64,000 bases of DNA from Candidatus Palauibacter rhopaloidicola (GTDB taxonomy: Bacteria; Gemmatimonadota; Gemmatimonadetes; Palauibacterales; Palauibacteraceae), in the NCBI GenBank assembly GCA_026914155.1, contig JAPPGH010000024.1:1-64000 (forward strand), in the 5' to 3' direction. The position numbers were made by a program, and so were the translations under genes. Positions 33,700 through 42,433 of the stretch are shown here, piece after piece (position 1 is the first letter of the stretch; each line of letters starts with the position of its first letter). The notes under the pieces are model-generated. The model had not been told where the DNA came from, did no database searches, and was given only the letters and a program-made list of their open reading frames with translations.

Positions 33700-34866
33700 T
33701 CAGATCCAGTCCTTCTTGCGGAAGTCGGTCATGACCTCGGCGAGCTTCTCCATGTCCGACGGGAGGCCCATCGAGAGCCGGCTCCAGTCCGTCATCGGCG
33801 GGAAGGGGCGGCCGACGTTGAACCCGGCCTCGAACATGCGCTCGTTGTAGGTCGCGAGTTCGCCCTTGATCCGGTGCATGACGAAGTTCGTGTGGCTCGG
33901 CAGGACTTCGATGTCGAGCTGGCCGAGGGCGTCGTACATGATCGCCTTCGCCTCGTCGTTCGTCTTCACGCTCTTCGCGAAGAACTCGTCGTCGGCGAGC
34001 GAGGCGACGGCCGCCACGCCCGCTACGTGGTTGGGCGCGTTCCGCGTCGCGAACGGAAGGACCCGCTGGACAGTGGCCTCGTGCGCGATCCCGTAGCCGA
34101 GGCGAATCCCGGCCATCGCGTACACCTTCGAGAAGGTGCGGGCGACGATCAGGTTCGGATGGCGCTCGATGAGCGGGACGAAGGTCTCGTAGCCGGGATC
34201 GTCCGCGAGTTCGAAGTACGCCTCGTCCACGAGGAAGAGGTGCTGCTCGCCCTCGTCGCGGAGCCAGTCCATGATCGGTCCGGTCGGGGTGAGCGTGCCC
34301 GTCGGGTTGTTCGGGTTGCAGAAGTAGATCACGCTCGGGGCGGACGACTTCGCGACCTCCTCGCGCATGCGGCCAATGTCGTGCGCGTAGTCGCTCGTGA
34401 GCGGAACCGTGACGTGATCGTAGGCGAACGGCTGCGAGTACCTCGGGACATCCTCGTACGTCGGCTCGGCGTAGATGAGCCGGCCGCCGGGCGCCGCCCA
34501 CGCCGCCGAGGCGATGCGCAGGATCTCGGTCGAGCCGGAGCCGAAGAAGAGCTGGCCGGGCTTGACGCCGAAGCGCGCGACGAGCGCCTCGCGCACGAGT
34601 TCGCCGGTCGCGCCGGGATAGCGGTTCGCCTCGTCCAGCCCGTCGATGATCGCCTGCCGCGCCGACGGAGCGATGCCGAGCGGGTTCTCGTTCGAACTCA
34701 GCCGGACGGGTCCGTTGTAGTCGCGTCCCGGTCGGCGGGGGTTGAAGATGGTGTCGAGGCCGCGCGCCGTCGTCGCGCCCGCGAGGGGTGCGGCAAGGGG
34801 TGCGGCGGCGATGCCGGCGACGCCGGCGCCCGTGAGTCCGGCTCGGAGAAACGACCTTCGCTTCAT
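33700..34866 (-). CDS. Tat-exported HisC-like (class I/II) aminotransferase
   Basis: The 388-residue precursor starts at ATG 34866 behind GGGAGG and carries a twin-arginine signal (MKRRSFLRAGLTGAGVAGIA). The mature part is a PLP fold-type I aminotransferase of the histidinol-phosphate aminotransferase group: RLSSNENPLG, FGSGSTEIL, YAEPTYEDVPR, CNPNNPTGT, LVDEAYFEL, and the PLP lysine 247 in ARTFSKVYAMAGIRLGYG. No other his gene is nearby. Export of an aminotransferase is unusual, and the substrate is unknown. It has its own hairpin terminator. Confidence 0.88.
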   Translation of the reverse strand: MKRRSFLRAGLTGAGVAGIAAAPLAAPLAGATTARGLDTIFNPRRPGRDYNGPVRLSSNENPLGIAPSARQAIIDGLDEANRYPGATGELVREALVARFGVKPGQLFFGSGSTEILRIASAAWAAPGGRLIYAEPTYEDVPRYSQPFAYDHVTVPLTSDYAHDIGRMREEVAKSSAPSVIYFCNPNNPTGTLTPTGPIMDWLRDEGEQHLFLVDEAYFELADDPGYETFVPLIERHPNLIVARTFSKVYAMAGIRLGYGIAHEATVQRVLPFATRNAPNHVAGVAAVASLADDEFFAKSVKTNDEAKAIMYDALGQLDIEVLPSHTNFVMHRIKGELATYNERMFEAGFNVGRPFPPMTDWSRLSMGLPSDMEKLAEVMTDFRKKDWI

Positions 34867-34983
34867 GTGGCCTCCCTGAGGTTCCAAGGACGCCCCCACC
34901 GCGGGGAGGCGGCGCCCGCCCATGCTTCGTTGCAACATGGCCCGAACGACGCCGAACGTCCAGCGGGCCGGCCCAGCCTGCGT

Positions 34984-36285
34984 TCAGCGGGGAGGCGGAG
35001 GATCCCGGCGCGGGGGCGGCTCGTCCGGTGGCTCTCCGCCCGCGGATCTTCGTTCCGTGACCAGGAGGCGGATGCCGGAGATGGCGCCGTCCATCAGCGA
35101 GTCGATCGCCACCCGCAGTTCATCCCCGCGGAGGTTCGCCAACTGCTCCCGCACGTCCTCGGGGAGCCGTCGCATGAGCTGTGCGTGGCCGCGCTCCCGC
35201 CATTCGCGGCGGCGTGAGTCGGTCTCGGTGCGCTCGGCATCCGGCGACGCCGCCTCTCCCTCCCCGAACGCTCCGGCCGCCGTGAGGAACGGGAGCGCGA
35301 ACGCGCTGTCGAGCGTCGCCGCTCGTTCGTAGTGCGCCTCGGCCTCTTCCGGGTTGCCGGCGCGGTGCAGCGCGTTGCCGCGGTGGAAGGCGGCGAGGGC
35401 TTCCAGGTTCCGCGTGCCGAGGTGGCTGATGCGAACCGCCTCGGACGGCCGTGTGGTGCCGGAGAGGTTGGCGGCGAGCCGCACCGTCAGCGTGTCCACG
35501 AGTTCGAACACATCGTCGCCCCGGGCGAAGTCCGCCGAGGCGATGGTCCCGTTCTCGAGTTCGATCAACTGGGCGTCGATGCGCATGTCCTCCGGCGACC
35601 CCGTCACGCTGCCCCAGAGCAGCAGGCGGGCGCCGCTCCCCCGCGCCACGGTCATCGCAAGCGCCTCGGGGATGTCCTCCTCCTCGGAGACGCCTCCCTC
35701 CATGAGGAGGTCGTAGAGGCTCTGCCGGCCGACGACGCGCAGGCCGGGGAGTTGCGCCAGGTTCGTCGTGAGCAGGTCCGCGAGACCCGAACCGAGCCAC
35801 TCGAGTTCCGGGTCGGGCACGTTGTTCCGGAAGGGCAGGACCGCCAGCGAGTTGGGCCCCAGGTCGGGCGCCGACCCCGCTAAACTCAGCCCCTCGTCGC
35901 TGCCGTCCGCACCGTCCGCGGCCGTGGCGGGCGCCACCGCCTCCACGCCGCCGGCCTCCGCCGGTATCGCGGTCGCGATCCGGTAGGTGCCGATCGCGCC
36001 CAGGGAAACCAGGGTGAGCAGAAGCCAGGCTTCGGCCCGGCGGATGCGCTGCGGGCCGCGTTCGCCGTGAAACCAGCCGATGACGAGAAAGGCGGGGAAC
36101 CCGAGGATGGCGAGGAAGACGACCGTGTCGAGGATCTTCCTCGAGAAGGCGTACGTCCCGACGATGAAGTCGGTGATCTCCACGCCGAGCCAGGCCGCGC
36201 CCACATACACGAGCGCGATCTGCACCATGCGCCGCTTCCGGATCTTCTCCAGGATCGACGCGCCGTTTCCCTCTCTATTCATCAT
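34984..36285 (-). CDS. Membrane protein with FlgO-like domain and TPR-like tail
   Basis: The 433-residue product has two or three N-terminal membrane helices (MVQIALVYVGAAWLGVEI, VVFLAILGFPAFLVIGWF, LLLTLVSLGAIGTYRI), an Ala/Gly/Asp linker, and a FlgO/TolB-N-like region starting SLAVLPFRNNVPDPELEWLGSGLADLLTTNLAQ, followed by SGARLLLWGSVTG. Near 300-335 a single TPR-like hairpin (ALAAFHRGNALHRAGNPEEAEAHYERA) is visible. Such architectures are often fused to kinase or cyclase domains, which are absent here. The tail is Pro-rich. Start codons at 36285 or 36282 are both possible; the function is unknown. Confidence 0.8.
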   Translation of the reverse strand: MMNREGNGASILEKIRKRRMVQIALVYVGAAWLGVEITDFIVGTYAFSRKILDTVVFLAILGFPAFLVIGWFHGERGPQRIRRAEAWLLLTLVSLGAIGTYRIATAIPAEAGGVEAVAPATAADGADGSDEGLSLAGSAPDLGPNSLAVLPFRNNVPDPELEWLGSGLADLLTTNLAQLPGLRVVGRQSLYDLLMEGGVSEEEDIPEALAMTVARGSGARLLLWGSVTGSPEDMRIDAQLIELENGTIASADFARGDDVFELVDTLTVRLAANLSGTTRPSEAVRISHLGTRNLEALAAFHRGNALHRAGNPEEAEAHYERAATLDSAFALPFLTAAGAFGEGEAASPDAERTETDSRRREWRERGHAQLMRRLPEDVREQLANLRGDELRVAIDSLMDGAISGIRLLVTERRSAGGEPPDEPPPRRDPPPPR

Positions 36286-36359
36286 TCATCATCATCCGCC
36301 CGTCCCGGTCTCCGGAGCCGCCCTGGTCCGCCGCTGAAGGCTGTCGAGCCTTGCGACAC

Positions 36360-36391
36360 CGCCGGAGCGGCGAACGGTTGCCGCTCCGGCG
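36360..36391 (-). terminator. Stem-loop after the sortilin/BNR gene
   Basis: A perfect 12-bp stem (CGCCGGAGCGGC with GCCGCTCCGGCG) with an 8-nt loop starts 12 nt after the stop codon of the large exported protein gene. No T-run follows. Confidence 0.55.
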
Positions 36392-36402
36392 GGCCACGAA
36401 AG

Positions 36403-39400
36403 CTACGGGTCCTCGCGGTCGTCCTCTCCGTCGGGTTCGTCCCAGAAGCCGAAGCCTTCCTTCCGCACGACCTCCAGCGGGACGGTGTGAGTCTCGTCGC
36501 CGATCGTGATCGCCACGGTGTAGCTCCCCGGATCGGCCAGGCCGCCCCCGCCGCCGCCCCCGCCGAAGAAGCGACGGATGGTCGACATGCCGCCCCGGTC
36601 CCGAACGGCCTCCCCCACCTGCTGGAAGACCTCGCGCATGGCCGCCGGGTCGGCGCCACTCGCGGAAGCCGCGGCGGCCGCCATTGCCGCCGTGCGACCC
36701 CCTCCCCGGCCTCCGCCCCTGCCCGCCTGCCCGGGCGGCGGATAGCGCTCGGCCGGCCGCTCCCGCCAGCCGGCGGCGGCGCCGCCTCCACCGCCCCCGC
36801 CGCCGGTGAACATGCGGACGATCGCGCCCTGGTTGCCGCCCTGCATCATTTCGAGCACCTGGTCCATCGTCTCCCGCGCGACCCCTTCGTGCTCGACCAG
36901 CGAGTCGCCCACGGTCTCGTAGAGCCGCGCCGTGCGAAGGCTGTCCAGCCGATCCGCGGGCGACGGCTCACGGGGGGCGCTCCGCCGGTTGAAGGTCCAC
37001 CGGACGCGCTGCACGCCGGCCGCCGCCGAACCGTTCAGCGTCTGCACGGTGTCGCCGGCCGCGTTCAGGATCGCGATCGACGCCTGGGGGCGGTTTCCGC
37101 CTCGCCCGGCCGCCACGATCCCGGACATCACGAAAGTGCGGCCCCCGGCGCCCGCGGGCGCTGCAACGGCGCGGCCCACCACCACGGCGCCCGCAGCCTC
37201 CGCTTCCTCCTCGGCCTCTTCCTCCTCGCCCTCCTCCTCAGCCTCTTCTTCAGCCTCTTCCTCGGCCTCCTCTTCCGCCGCTGCTTCAGCCTCTTCCTCG
37301 GCCGCCTCGGCGAGCGCTTCCGCTACGTCCTCCGGGACGTAGTAGGAGATCTGCGCGCCGTAGTCGCCCGCGTCCGCCTGGAAGTTGCTCTGCGCGACGA
37401 ACTCGCCGCCCACCGGCGGATCCCCGAACTGGATCGCCGTCTTCGGCTGGAACACCGTCACCGCCTCCGGCAGGCGCCCGCCGTCGAGTTGCTGCAGGAG
37501 CGAGATGTCCGCCACGAAGATGGAGCGCCCGTGCGTTCCCGCGATGATCTCGCTCTCGCGAGGATGGATCTTCAGATCGTGGACGGGCACCGTGGGCAAG
37601 CCGTTCATGAAGCGCGACCACGAACCGCCCCGGTCCGTGGACACGTAGGCCCCGACGTCCGTCCCCACGAAGAGGAGATCCGGATTCACCGGGTCTTCCC
37701 GGACCACGTGCACGAAGTCCGGCGCCCCGGTCGGAAGGTTCGACGAGATCGAGCGGAAGCTCTCGCCGGCGTCATCCGTCACGTAGACGTACGGCGTGTA
37801 GTCGTCGCGGCGGTGGTTGTCGAACGTCACGTAGAAGCGGTTCGGATCGTGGCTCGATGCCTCGATCCGGCTCACGTACGTTCCCTCGGGAACGCCGTCG
37901 AAGCGGTCCGTGAGTTCGATCCACTCCGCACCCTCCGGCGTCCGCCACACGCGGCCGTCGTCCGTCCCCGCGTAAAGTTCGCCCTCATTGAGCTTCGACT
38001 CGGCGAGCGAGACGATCGTGGCGAAGTTCTCCGCCCCCGTGACGTCCGGAGTGATGCCGCCCGTCGTGTTGTAGGCGATCTCGATCTTCTCCGGATCCGC
38101 GTAGGTGAGGTCTTCGGAAATCGGCGTCATCTCATCCGTGTCGTACGTCCACCTCAGGACGCGGTTCGCCCCGATGTACAGCGTCTGCGGATCGTGCGGC
38201 GACAGTTCGAGCGGCGTGTTCCAGTTGAACCGCATGTCGAACAGCGCGGAGTCCTGCGCGACGAGGGCCTGCAGTTCCTCGATCTGCGCCACGTTGCCGG
38301 CCGGCGGACTGTCGGGGTCGTCCCCCGTCAGGATCGCGATCGAGTCGCGCAGCGTCTGCGTGCGCTCGCGCCAGTCGGGGTGCTGCAACTGGTGACGCTC
38401 GCCGGTGCGCGTGTTCCGCCAGTAGATCCGCCCCTGCTGCGATTCCCCGAACACGATGTCCGGGTTCGTCGGGTCCTGCGGCGCGTAAAAGCCGTCGCCG
38501 CCCCCGATCGAATACCACATGTGATTGTCGATGGAGCCGCCGGCGCGGGCGCTCGGCCCGCACCACGTATAGTTGTCCTGCAGTCCGCCGCACACGCGGT
38601 ATGGCGTGTCCATGTTGTAGCTGACCGCATAGAACTGTCCCATGGGAATACGGTTGGGGAATTCGAAGTTGCCGCCCCGGTCCCACGTGATCGCGATCCC
38701 GCCGTCGTTGCCCAGTATGAAGTGATCCGGATTGGTCGGATCCCACCACAGTGCGTGATAGTCGACGTGCACGCCCTGGGCGGGGTTCCCGACTGTGCGG
38801 CCACCGTCCCGGGAAAAGAAGAGAGAAGACCAGTAGATGAAGTCCGGGTCGTCCGGCGACACCCAGACGCCGGAATAGTAGAAGGGCCGCGAGTTGTTCG
38901 AGTTCATGAACTCCCACGTCTCGCCGCCATCGGCGGAACGGTACAGACCCGAGGCGTGGCGGTCTCCGTTCTCATCCGCCGCCTCCGGAGCCTCGGCCTC
39001 GACCATCGCGTACATGACCTGCGGGTAGCTCGGCGCGATCGCGATCTCGAGCCGCCCCAGCATGGTTTCGGGGAGGCCGTTGCCCTCCACCTTCTCCCAC
39101 GAGTCGCCGGCGTCCGTGGACTTCCAGATCGCGCTCCCGGGGCCGCCGCTGTTGAAGAAGTACGGGCCGCGCACGCGCTCCCAGCTCGTCGCCCACAGGA
39201 TGTCCGGATCCTGCGGATGCATGTCGACGTCGACGAACCCCGCCTTGTCGGACACGAAGTTCACGCGCTCCCACGTGTCGCCGCCGTCCTTCGTGCGGTA
39301 GAGGCCGCGCTCCTCGTTGTCCCCCCAGGGGTGTCCGAGGGCGGCGACGTACACCCAGTCCGCCTTCGTCGGGTGGACGACGATGCGGCCGATCGCCTGC

Positions 39401-39825
39401 GTGTCCTCGAGCCCCTTCAACTCCCACGTGAGTCCGCCGTCGACGGACTTGTAGATGCCGCCTCCGGGCGAGATCGAATTGCGCGAGTCCTCCTCGCCGG
39501 TCCCGGCCCACACGATGTCGGGGTTGCTCGGCGCGATCGCCATGTCGCCCATCGAGACGACCCGCTCGTTGTCGAAGACGGGCCGGTAGGTCGTCCCGTT
39601 GTTCGTCGTCTTCCAGATCCCGCTCGACGCGCCTGCGATGAAGAAGGTCCCGGTGCCGGGGATTCCCTCGATGTCGGTGACGCGCCCGGCCATGTTCGCC
39701 GGACCGATGGAACGCCATTCCATCTCGGCCATGAATTCTTCATCGGCCACGGCCTCTTGAGCGGCCGCCGAGGCCGGGAGGACCGTAGTCGCGAAGAGGA
39801 CGGGGAGAAACGCACGCTTCAGCAT
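36403..39825 (-). CDS. Large exported sortilin/BNR-repeat (VPS10-like beta-propeller) protein
   Basis: The 1140-residue protein has a signal peptide (LPVLFATTVLPASAAAQ) and many BNR/Asp-box repeats of the form S-x-D-G-G-x-x-W: KSVDGGLTWE, RTKDGGDTWE, KSTDAGDSWE, RSADGGETWE, STDRGGSWS. It is often annotated as a glycosyl hydrolase, but no catalytic site is identified. At about 835-885 a nearly pure Glu/Ala stretch interrupts it (DNA 37195-37320). Toward the C-terminus there are several 8-10 residue glycine runs and Arg/Gly-rich stretches. AGGAG precedes the ATG. It is probably secreted or periplasmic; the ligand is unknown. Confidence 0.88.
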   Translation of the reverse strand: MLKRAFLPVLFATTVLPASAAAQEAVADEEFMAEMEWRSIGPANMAGRVTDIEGIPGTGTFFIAGASSGIWKTTNNGTTYRPVFDNERVVSMGDMAIAPSNPDIVWAGTGEEDSRNSISPGGGIYKSVDGGLTWELKGLEDTQAIGRIVVHPTKADWVYVAALGHPWGDNEERGLYRTKDGGDTWERVNFVSDKAGFVDVDMHPQDPDILWATSWERVRGPYFFNSGGPGSAIWKSTDAGDSWEKVEGNGLPETMLGRLEIAIAPSYPQVMYAMVEAEAPEAADENGDRHASGLYRSADGGETWEFMNSNNSRPFYYSGVWVSPDDPDFIYWSSLFFSRDGGRTVGNPAQGVHVDYHALWWDPTNPDHFILGNDGGIAITWDRGGNFEFPNRIPMGQFYAVSYNMDTPYRVCGGLQDNYTWCGPSARAGGSIDNHMWYSIGGGDGFYAPQDPTNPDIVFGESQQGRIYWRNTRTGERHQLQHPDWRERTQTLRDSIAILTGDDPDSPPAGNVAQIEELQALVAQDSALFDMRFNWNTPLELSPHDPQTLYIGANRVLRWTYDTDEMTPISEDLTYADPEKIEIAYNTTGGITPDVTGAENFATIVSLAESKLNEGELYAGTDDGRVWRTPEGAEWIELTDRFDGVPEGTYVSRIEASSHDPNRFYVTFDNHRRDDYTPYVYVTDDAGESFRSISSNLPTGAPDFVHVVREDPVNPDLLFVGTDVGAYVSTDRGGSWSRFMNGLPTVPVHDLKIHPRESEIIAGTHGRSIFVADISLLQQLDGGRLPEAVTVFQPKTAIQFGDPPVGGEFVAQSNFQADAGDYGAQISYYVPEDVAEALAEAAEEEAEAAAEEEAEEEAEEEAEEEGEEEEAEEEAEAAGAVVVGRAVAAPAGAGGRTFVMSGIVAAGRGGNRPQASIAILNAAGDTVQTLNGSAAAGVQRVRWTFNRRSAPREPSPADRLDSLRTARLYETVGDSLVEHEGVARETMDQVLEMMQGGNQGAIVRMFTGGGGGGGGAAAGWRERPAERYPPPGQAGRGGGRGGGRTAAMAAAAASASGADPAAMREVFQQVGEAVRDRGGMSTIRRFFGGGGGGGGLADPGSYTVAITIGDETHTVPLEVVRKEGFGFWDEPDGEDDREDP

Positions 39826-39948
39826 GATTCGCGGCTCCTGACTGTGGTGGTGCTCGTGGGCGCAGTAGTGGCAGTGTGCCCTGTCGGCGCAAGTGAGTAG
39901 ACACGCGCGCGCGCTCCGGCGTTTGAGGAATGAGACGAGGCCCGCGCT

Positions 39949-40929
39949 TCAACGCCCGCTCACCGGCGTCGAACCTCCGGGCGGAGGGTCGTCCTCCTTC
40001 AGCGCGCGGATGCGCCGCACGACGCGGTCGCGCCAGGCGCAGAGGGCTTCGGTGGCGGAGGCTCCGTATATCCCCTCGGTCTCGGCGTGGATCCCGTCGA
40101 TCACGCGCTCCGAGAACTCGGGGTCCGCTTCGAGTTCCCGCCACGTCTCGCGGTACGCGTCGCCGTAGCGCCGGTAGTACTCGCCCGCGCCGCTGTCCGC
40201 GTTCGTGTGTCCGGTGCCGAACGGTCCGAGCAGCGCCCAGCGCAGCCCCAGTCCTTCGCGGACGACGGTGTCGATCGCTTCCGCGGAGGCGGCGCCCGAT
40301 CCGTACAGGAAGACGGCCTCCCGGAGCAGGGCCGCCTGGAGCCGGTTGAGGAGGAAGCCGGGCAGGTAGCGGTTCATCTGCACGGGAGACTGACCCACGC
40401 TCTCCAGGAAGGCGACCGCCGCAGACAGCGCTTCGGGGTGCGTGGCCTCCCCGGGGAGGAGCTCCACCATGGGGATGACGTGCGGCGGATTCACGGGGTG
40501 CGCGACGACGCAGCGACCGGCGCCCGGGAGACCGTCCGCGATCCGCGACATGTCGTGAGCGGATGTCGAACTGGCCAGAACAGTGCCGGGCTCCGCGGCT
40601 GCGTCCAGGTCGGCGAAGATCCGCTGCTTGACCGCGAGCGTCTCGGGCCCGCTCTCCTGCACCCATCCGGCGCCCGACAGCACCTCCTCCAGCGTGTCGC
40701 AGCGGCGGACCGCCCGCCCTTCTTCGGCTGCGGCCCCGGCATCGATGAACCCGAGGGCCTCGTCCTCGTCCGCGGACTCCCGCGCCCACTCGAGCGCGCG
40801 CGCCAGTTGCTCCGGGTCGGGGTCGAAGACGCGCGTCTCACACCCGGCCCGGGCGAATACGCGGATCCAGCTTCGGCCGATGACGCCGGCCCCGACGACG
40901 GCGACGGTTCGAATCGTGGGCTGGGTCAC
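39949..40929 (-). CDS. 3-hydroxyacyl-CoA dehydrogenase family protein (lambda-crystallin/gulonate dehydrogenase-like)
   Basis: The 326-residue protein has the NAD-binding TVAVVGAGVIGRSWIRVFARAG with Asp at the end of strand two (RVFDPD). The catalytic-site pattern ASSTSAHDMSRIADGLP, VAHPVNPPHVIPMVELLPG and the C-terminal domain with NRYLPGFLLNRLQAALLREAV follow. The single-domain size and HPVNPPHVIP match L-gulonate 3-dehydrogenase/CRYL1 relatives more than FadB-type enzymes. The natural substrate is uncertain. It lies downstream of tRNA-Leu on the same strand. Confidence 0.85.
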   Translation of the reverse strand: MTQPTIRTVAVVGAGVIGRSWIRVFARAGCETRVFDPDPEQLARALEWARESADEDEALGFIDAGAAAEEGRAVRRCDTLEEVLSGAGWVQESGPETLAVKQRIFADLDAAAEPGTVLASSTSAHDMSRIADGLPGAGRCVVAHPVNPPHVIPMVELLPGEATHPEALSAAVAFLESVGQSPVQMNRYLPGFLLNRLQAALLREAVFLYGSGAASAEAIDTVVREGLGLRWALLGPFGTGHTNADSGAGEYYRRYGDAYRETWRELEADPEFSERVIDGIHAETEGIYGASATEALCAWRDRVVRRIRALKEDDPPPGGSTPVSGR

Positions 40930-40978
40930 GGGCCTGACACCGTCGTGGAAACGCCGGGAAAACGAGGGCGAAAGGTCA

Positions 40979-41062
40979 TGCCGGAGGAGGGACTCGAACC
41001 CTCAAGGGATTGCTCCCACCGGATTTTGAGTCCGGCGCGTCTGCCAGTTCCGCCACTCCGGC
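40979..41062 (-). tRNA. tRNA-Leu (CAA)
   Basis: The gene folds with a GCCGGAG/CTCCGGC acceptor stem, a D-arm, an anticodon loop CTCAAAA (anticodon CAA), a long class II variable arm and a GTTCGAGTCC T-arm. Discriminator base A is at 40979. No CCA is encoded. Confidence 0.95.
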
Positions 41063-41106
41063 TCGCGAGCGCGGCCCTCAGATCTACCACAGCGGGCCGC
41101 GCGCGG

Positions 41107-42381
41107 CTATTGCATCTCGTCGAGCGCCTGGTACACCAGCGTGCGCAGTTTCGCGTGATCGTCCACGCCGCCCGTCGGAATGAGCTGCGTGAAGTAGACG
41201 ACGACGAGATCCTCGGCGGGGTCCACCCAGTAGGTCGAGTGGTACGCCCCGCCCCACCCGTACTCGCCCACCGAGCCGGGAGTTCCACGCGCGCCGAGAT
41301 CGGCCAGCACGCTGAACCCGAGGCCGAAGCCGACCCCGGCGCCCCAGTTGAACCGGTCGCCGACGTGGTTGACGGTCATGAGGTCGACGCTCTTGCCCGA
41401 CAGGATGCGCGCGCCATCGAGTTCGCCGCCGTTCAGCATCATCTGGAGGAAGCGTGCGTAGTCGTGCGCCGTGGAGAGGAGCCCCGCCCCACCCGAGAAG
41501 CTCGTCCGCGGGCCATCGACGTAGGCGCCCTGGCCGACCATGCCGCCGGGGTCGGGCGCCGGCGATAGTCCGCCCTCCGAGGCCGAGTACACGACGCTGA
41601 GCCGGTCGCGCTTCTCCTCCGGCAGGTAGAAGTGCGTGTCGACCATGCCCAGCGGCTCGAAGATCCGCGTACGGAGGAAGGCGTCCAGCGGCTCGCCCGA
41701 CACCTCTTCGACGAGGGCGCCGAGGATGTCCGTCGCGTAGCCGTACACGTAGCGTTCGCCCGGCTGCGCGTCCATGGGGAGGGCGGCCATGCGCCGCACG
41801 GTCTCTCGGACCGGCTCGTCGCGGTGCGCGAAGTACCAGCCCTGGATGCCCGCCTCCTCCCAGAGCTCCGCCGCCGGACCGCCCCCGTAGCCGATCCCGG
41901 CCGTGTGCGTGAGCAGGTCCCGGATCGTGATCGGCCGGTTCGCCGGGACGATGTCGTATCCGCCCGCCCCATCGGGGACGGCGACCGTCGTCTCCATGTA
42001 CTCGGGCAGATAGCGGCCGAGCGGGTCGGAGATCAGAAGTCCTCCCTCTTCCTGGAGGATCATGACGCCGACGCTCACGATCGCCTTGGTCTGCGAGGCG
42101 ATGCGGAAGATGTCGTCCGTCTCCATCGGGTCGCCCGCCGCGACGTCCCGGTGGCCGACCGCCTCCAGGTAGGAGACCTCACCTTCGTGCGCGACGAGGG
42201 CGACGGCGCCGGCCAGCTCCCCCTCCTCCACGTAGGATTCCAGGGCGCCGCTGAGCCGCTCGAGGCGGCCCGCGTCCGCCTCGGCCGCCGACGACCCCGG
42301 GGCACGGGCCACGGCGAGCGCCCCTCCGACCACGAGCACCGGGAGTACGCCCCACAGGAGGCGCCTGGGCATTCTGTTCAT
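41107..42381 (-). CDS. Exported serine hydrolase, beta-lactamase class C/penicillin-binding-protein-like
   Basis: The 424-residue precursor has a signal anchor ([20 protein letters not shown]) and the active-site SxxK tetrad Ser96-Gln-Thr-Lys99 in [28 protein letters not shown] follows, and a Tyr motif at about 211-213 ([17 protein letters not shown]) stands where YxN would be, with Ala-Thr rather than Asn. The C-terminal HxG-like motif is not clear, although [11 protein letters not shown] is present. This family (AmpC-like/EstB/D-aminopeptidase) includes esterases and peptidases; antibiotic hydrolysis is not implied. Confidence 0.88.
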   Translation of the reverse strand: MNRMPRRLLWGVLPVLVVGGALAVARAPGSSAAEADAGRLERLSGALESYVEEGELAGAVALVAHEGEVSYLEAVGHRDVAAGDPMETDDIFRIASQTKAIVSVGVMILQEEGGLLISDPLGRYLPEYMETTVAVPDGAGGYDIVPANRPITIRDLLTHTAGIGYGGGPAAELWEEAGIQGWYFAHRDEPVRETVRRMAALPMDAQPGERYVYGYATDILGALVEEVSGEPLDAFLRTRIFEPLGMVDTHFYLPEEKRDRLSVVYSASEGGLSPAPDPGGMVGQGAYVDGPRTSFSGGAGLLSTAHDYARFLQMMLNGGELDGARILSGKSVDLMTVNHVGDRFNWGAGVGFGLGFSVLADLGARGTPGSVGEYGWGGAYHSTYWVDPAEDLVVVYFTQLIPTGGVDDHAKLRTLVYQALDEMQ

Positions 42382-42433
42382 CTTTCGTCCTCCGTCTCTC
42401 GCCTGTCCTGCTTCCGTTCGTCGTGAGCCCCGG

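Noticed and set aside
36403..39825. Sialidase or other glycosidase activity for the BNR protein
   Set aside because: Asp-box repeats alone do not give catalysis; no catalytic residues of sialidases (such as the FRIP motif) were identified.
36067..39900. A long open frame on the plus strand opposite the sortilin/BNR gene
   Set aside because: It is a by-product of high GC and codon bias of the real minus-strand gene. Its protein is Arg/His/Pro-rich with no domain, and similar mirror frames appear opposite most large genes here.
41107..42381. Antibiotic-resistance beta-lactamase
   Set aside because: SxxK is present but the YxN position lacks Asn and no HxG/KTG motif is clear. The family includes many esterases and peptidases.
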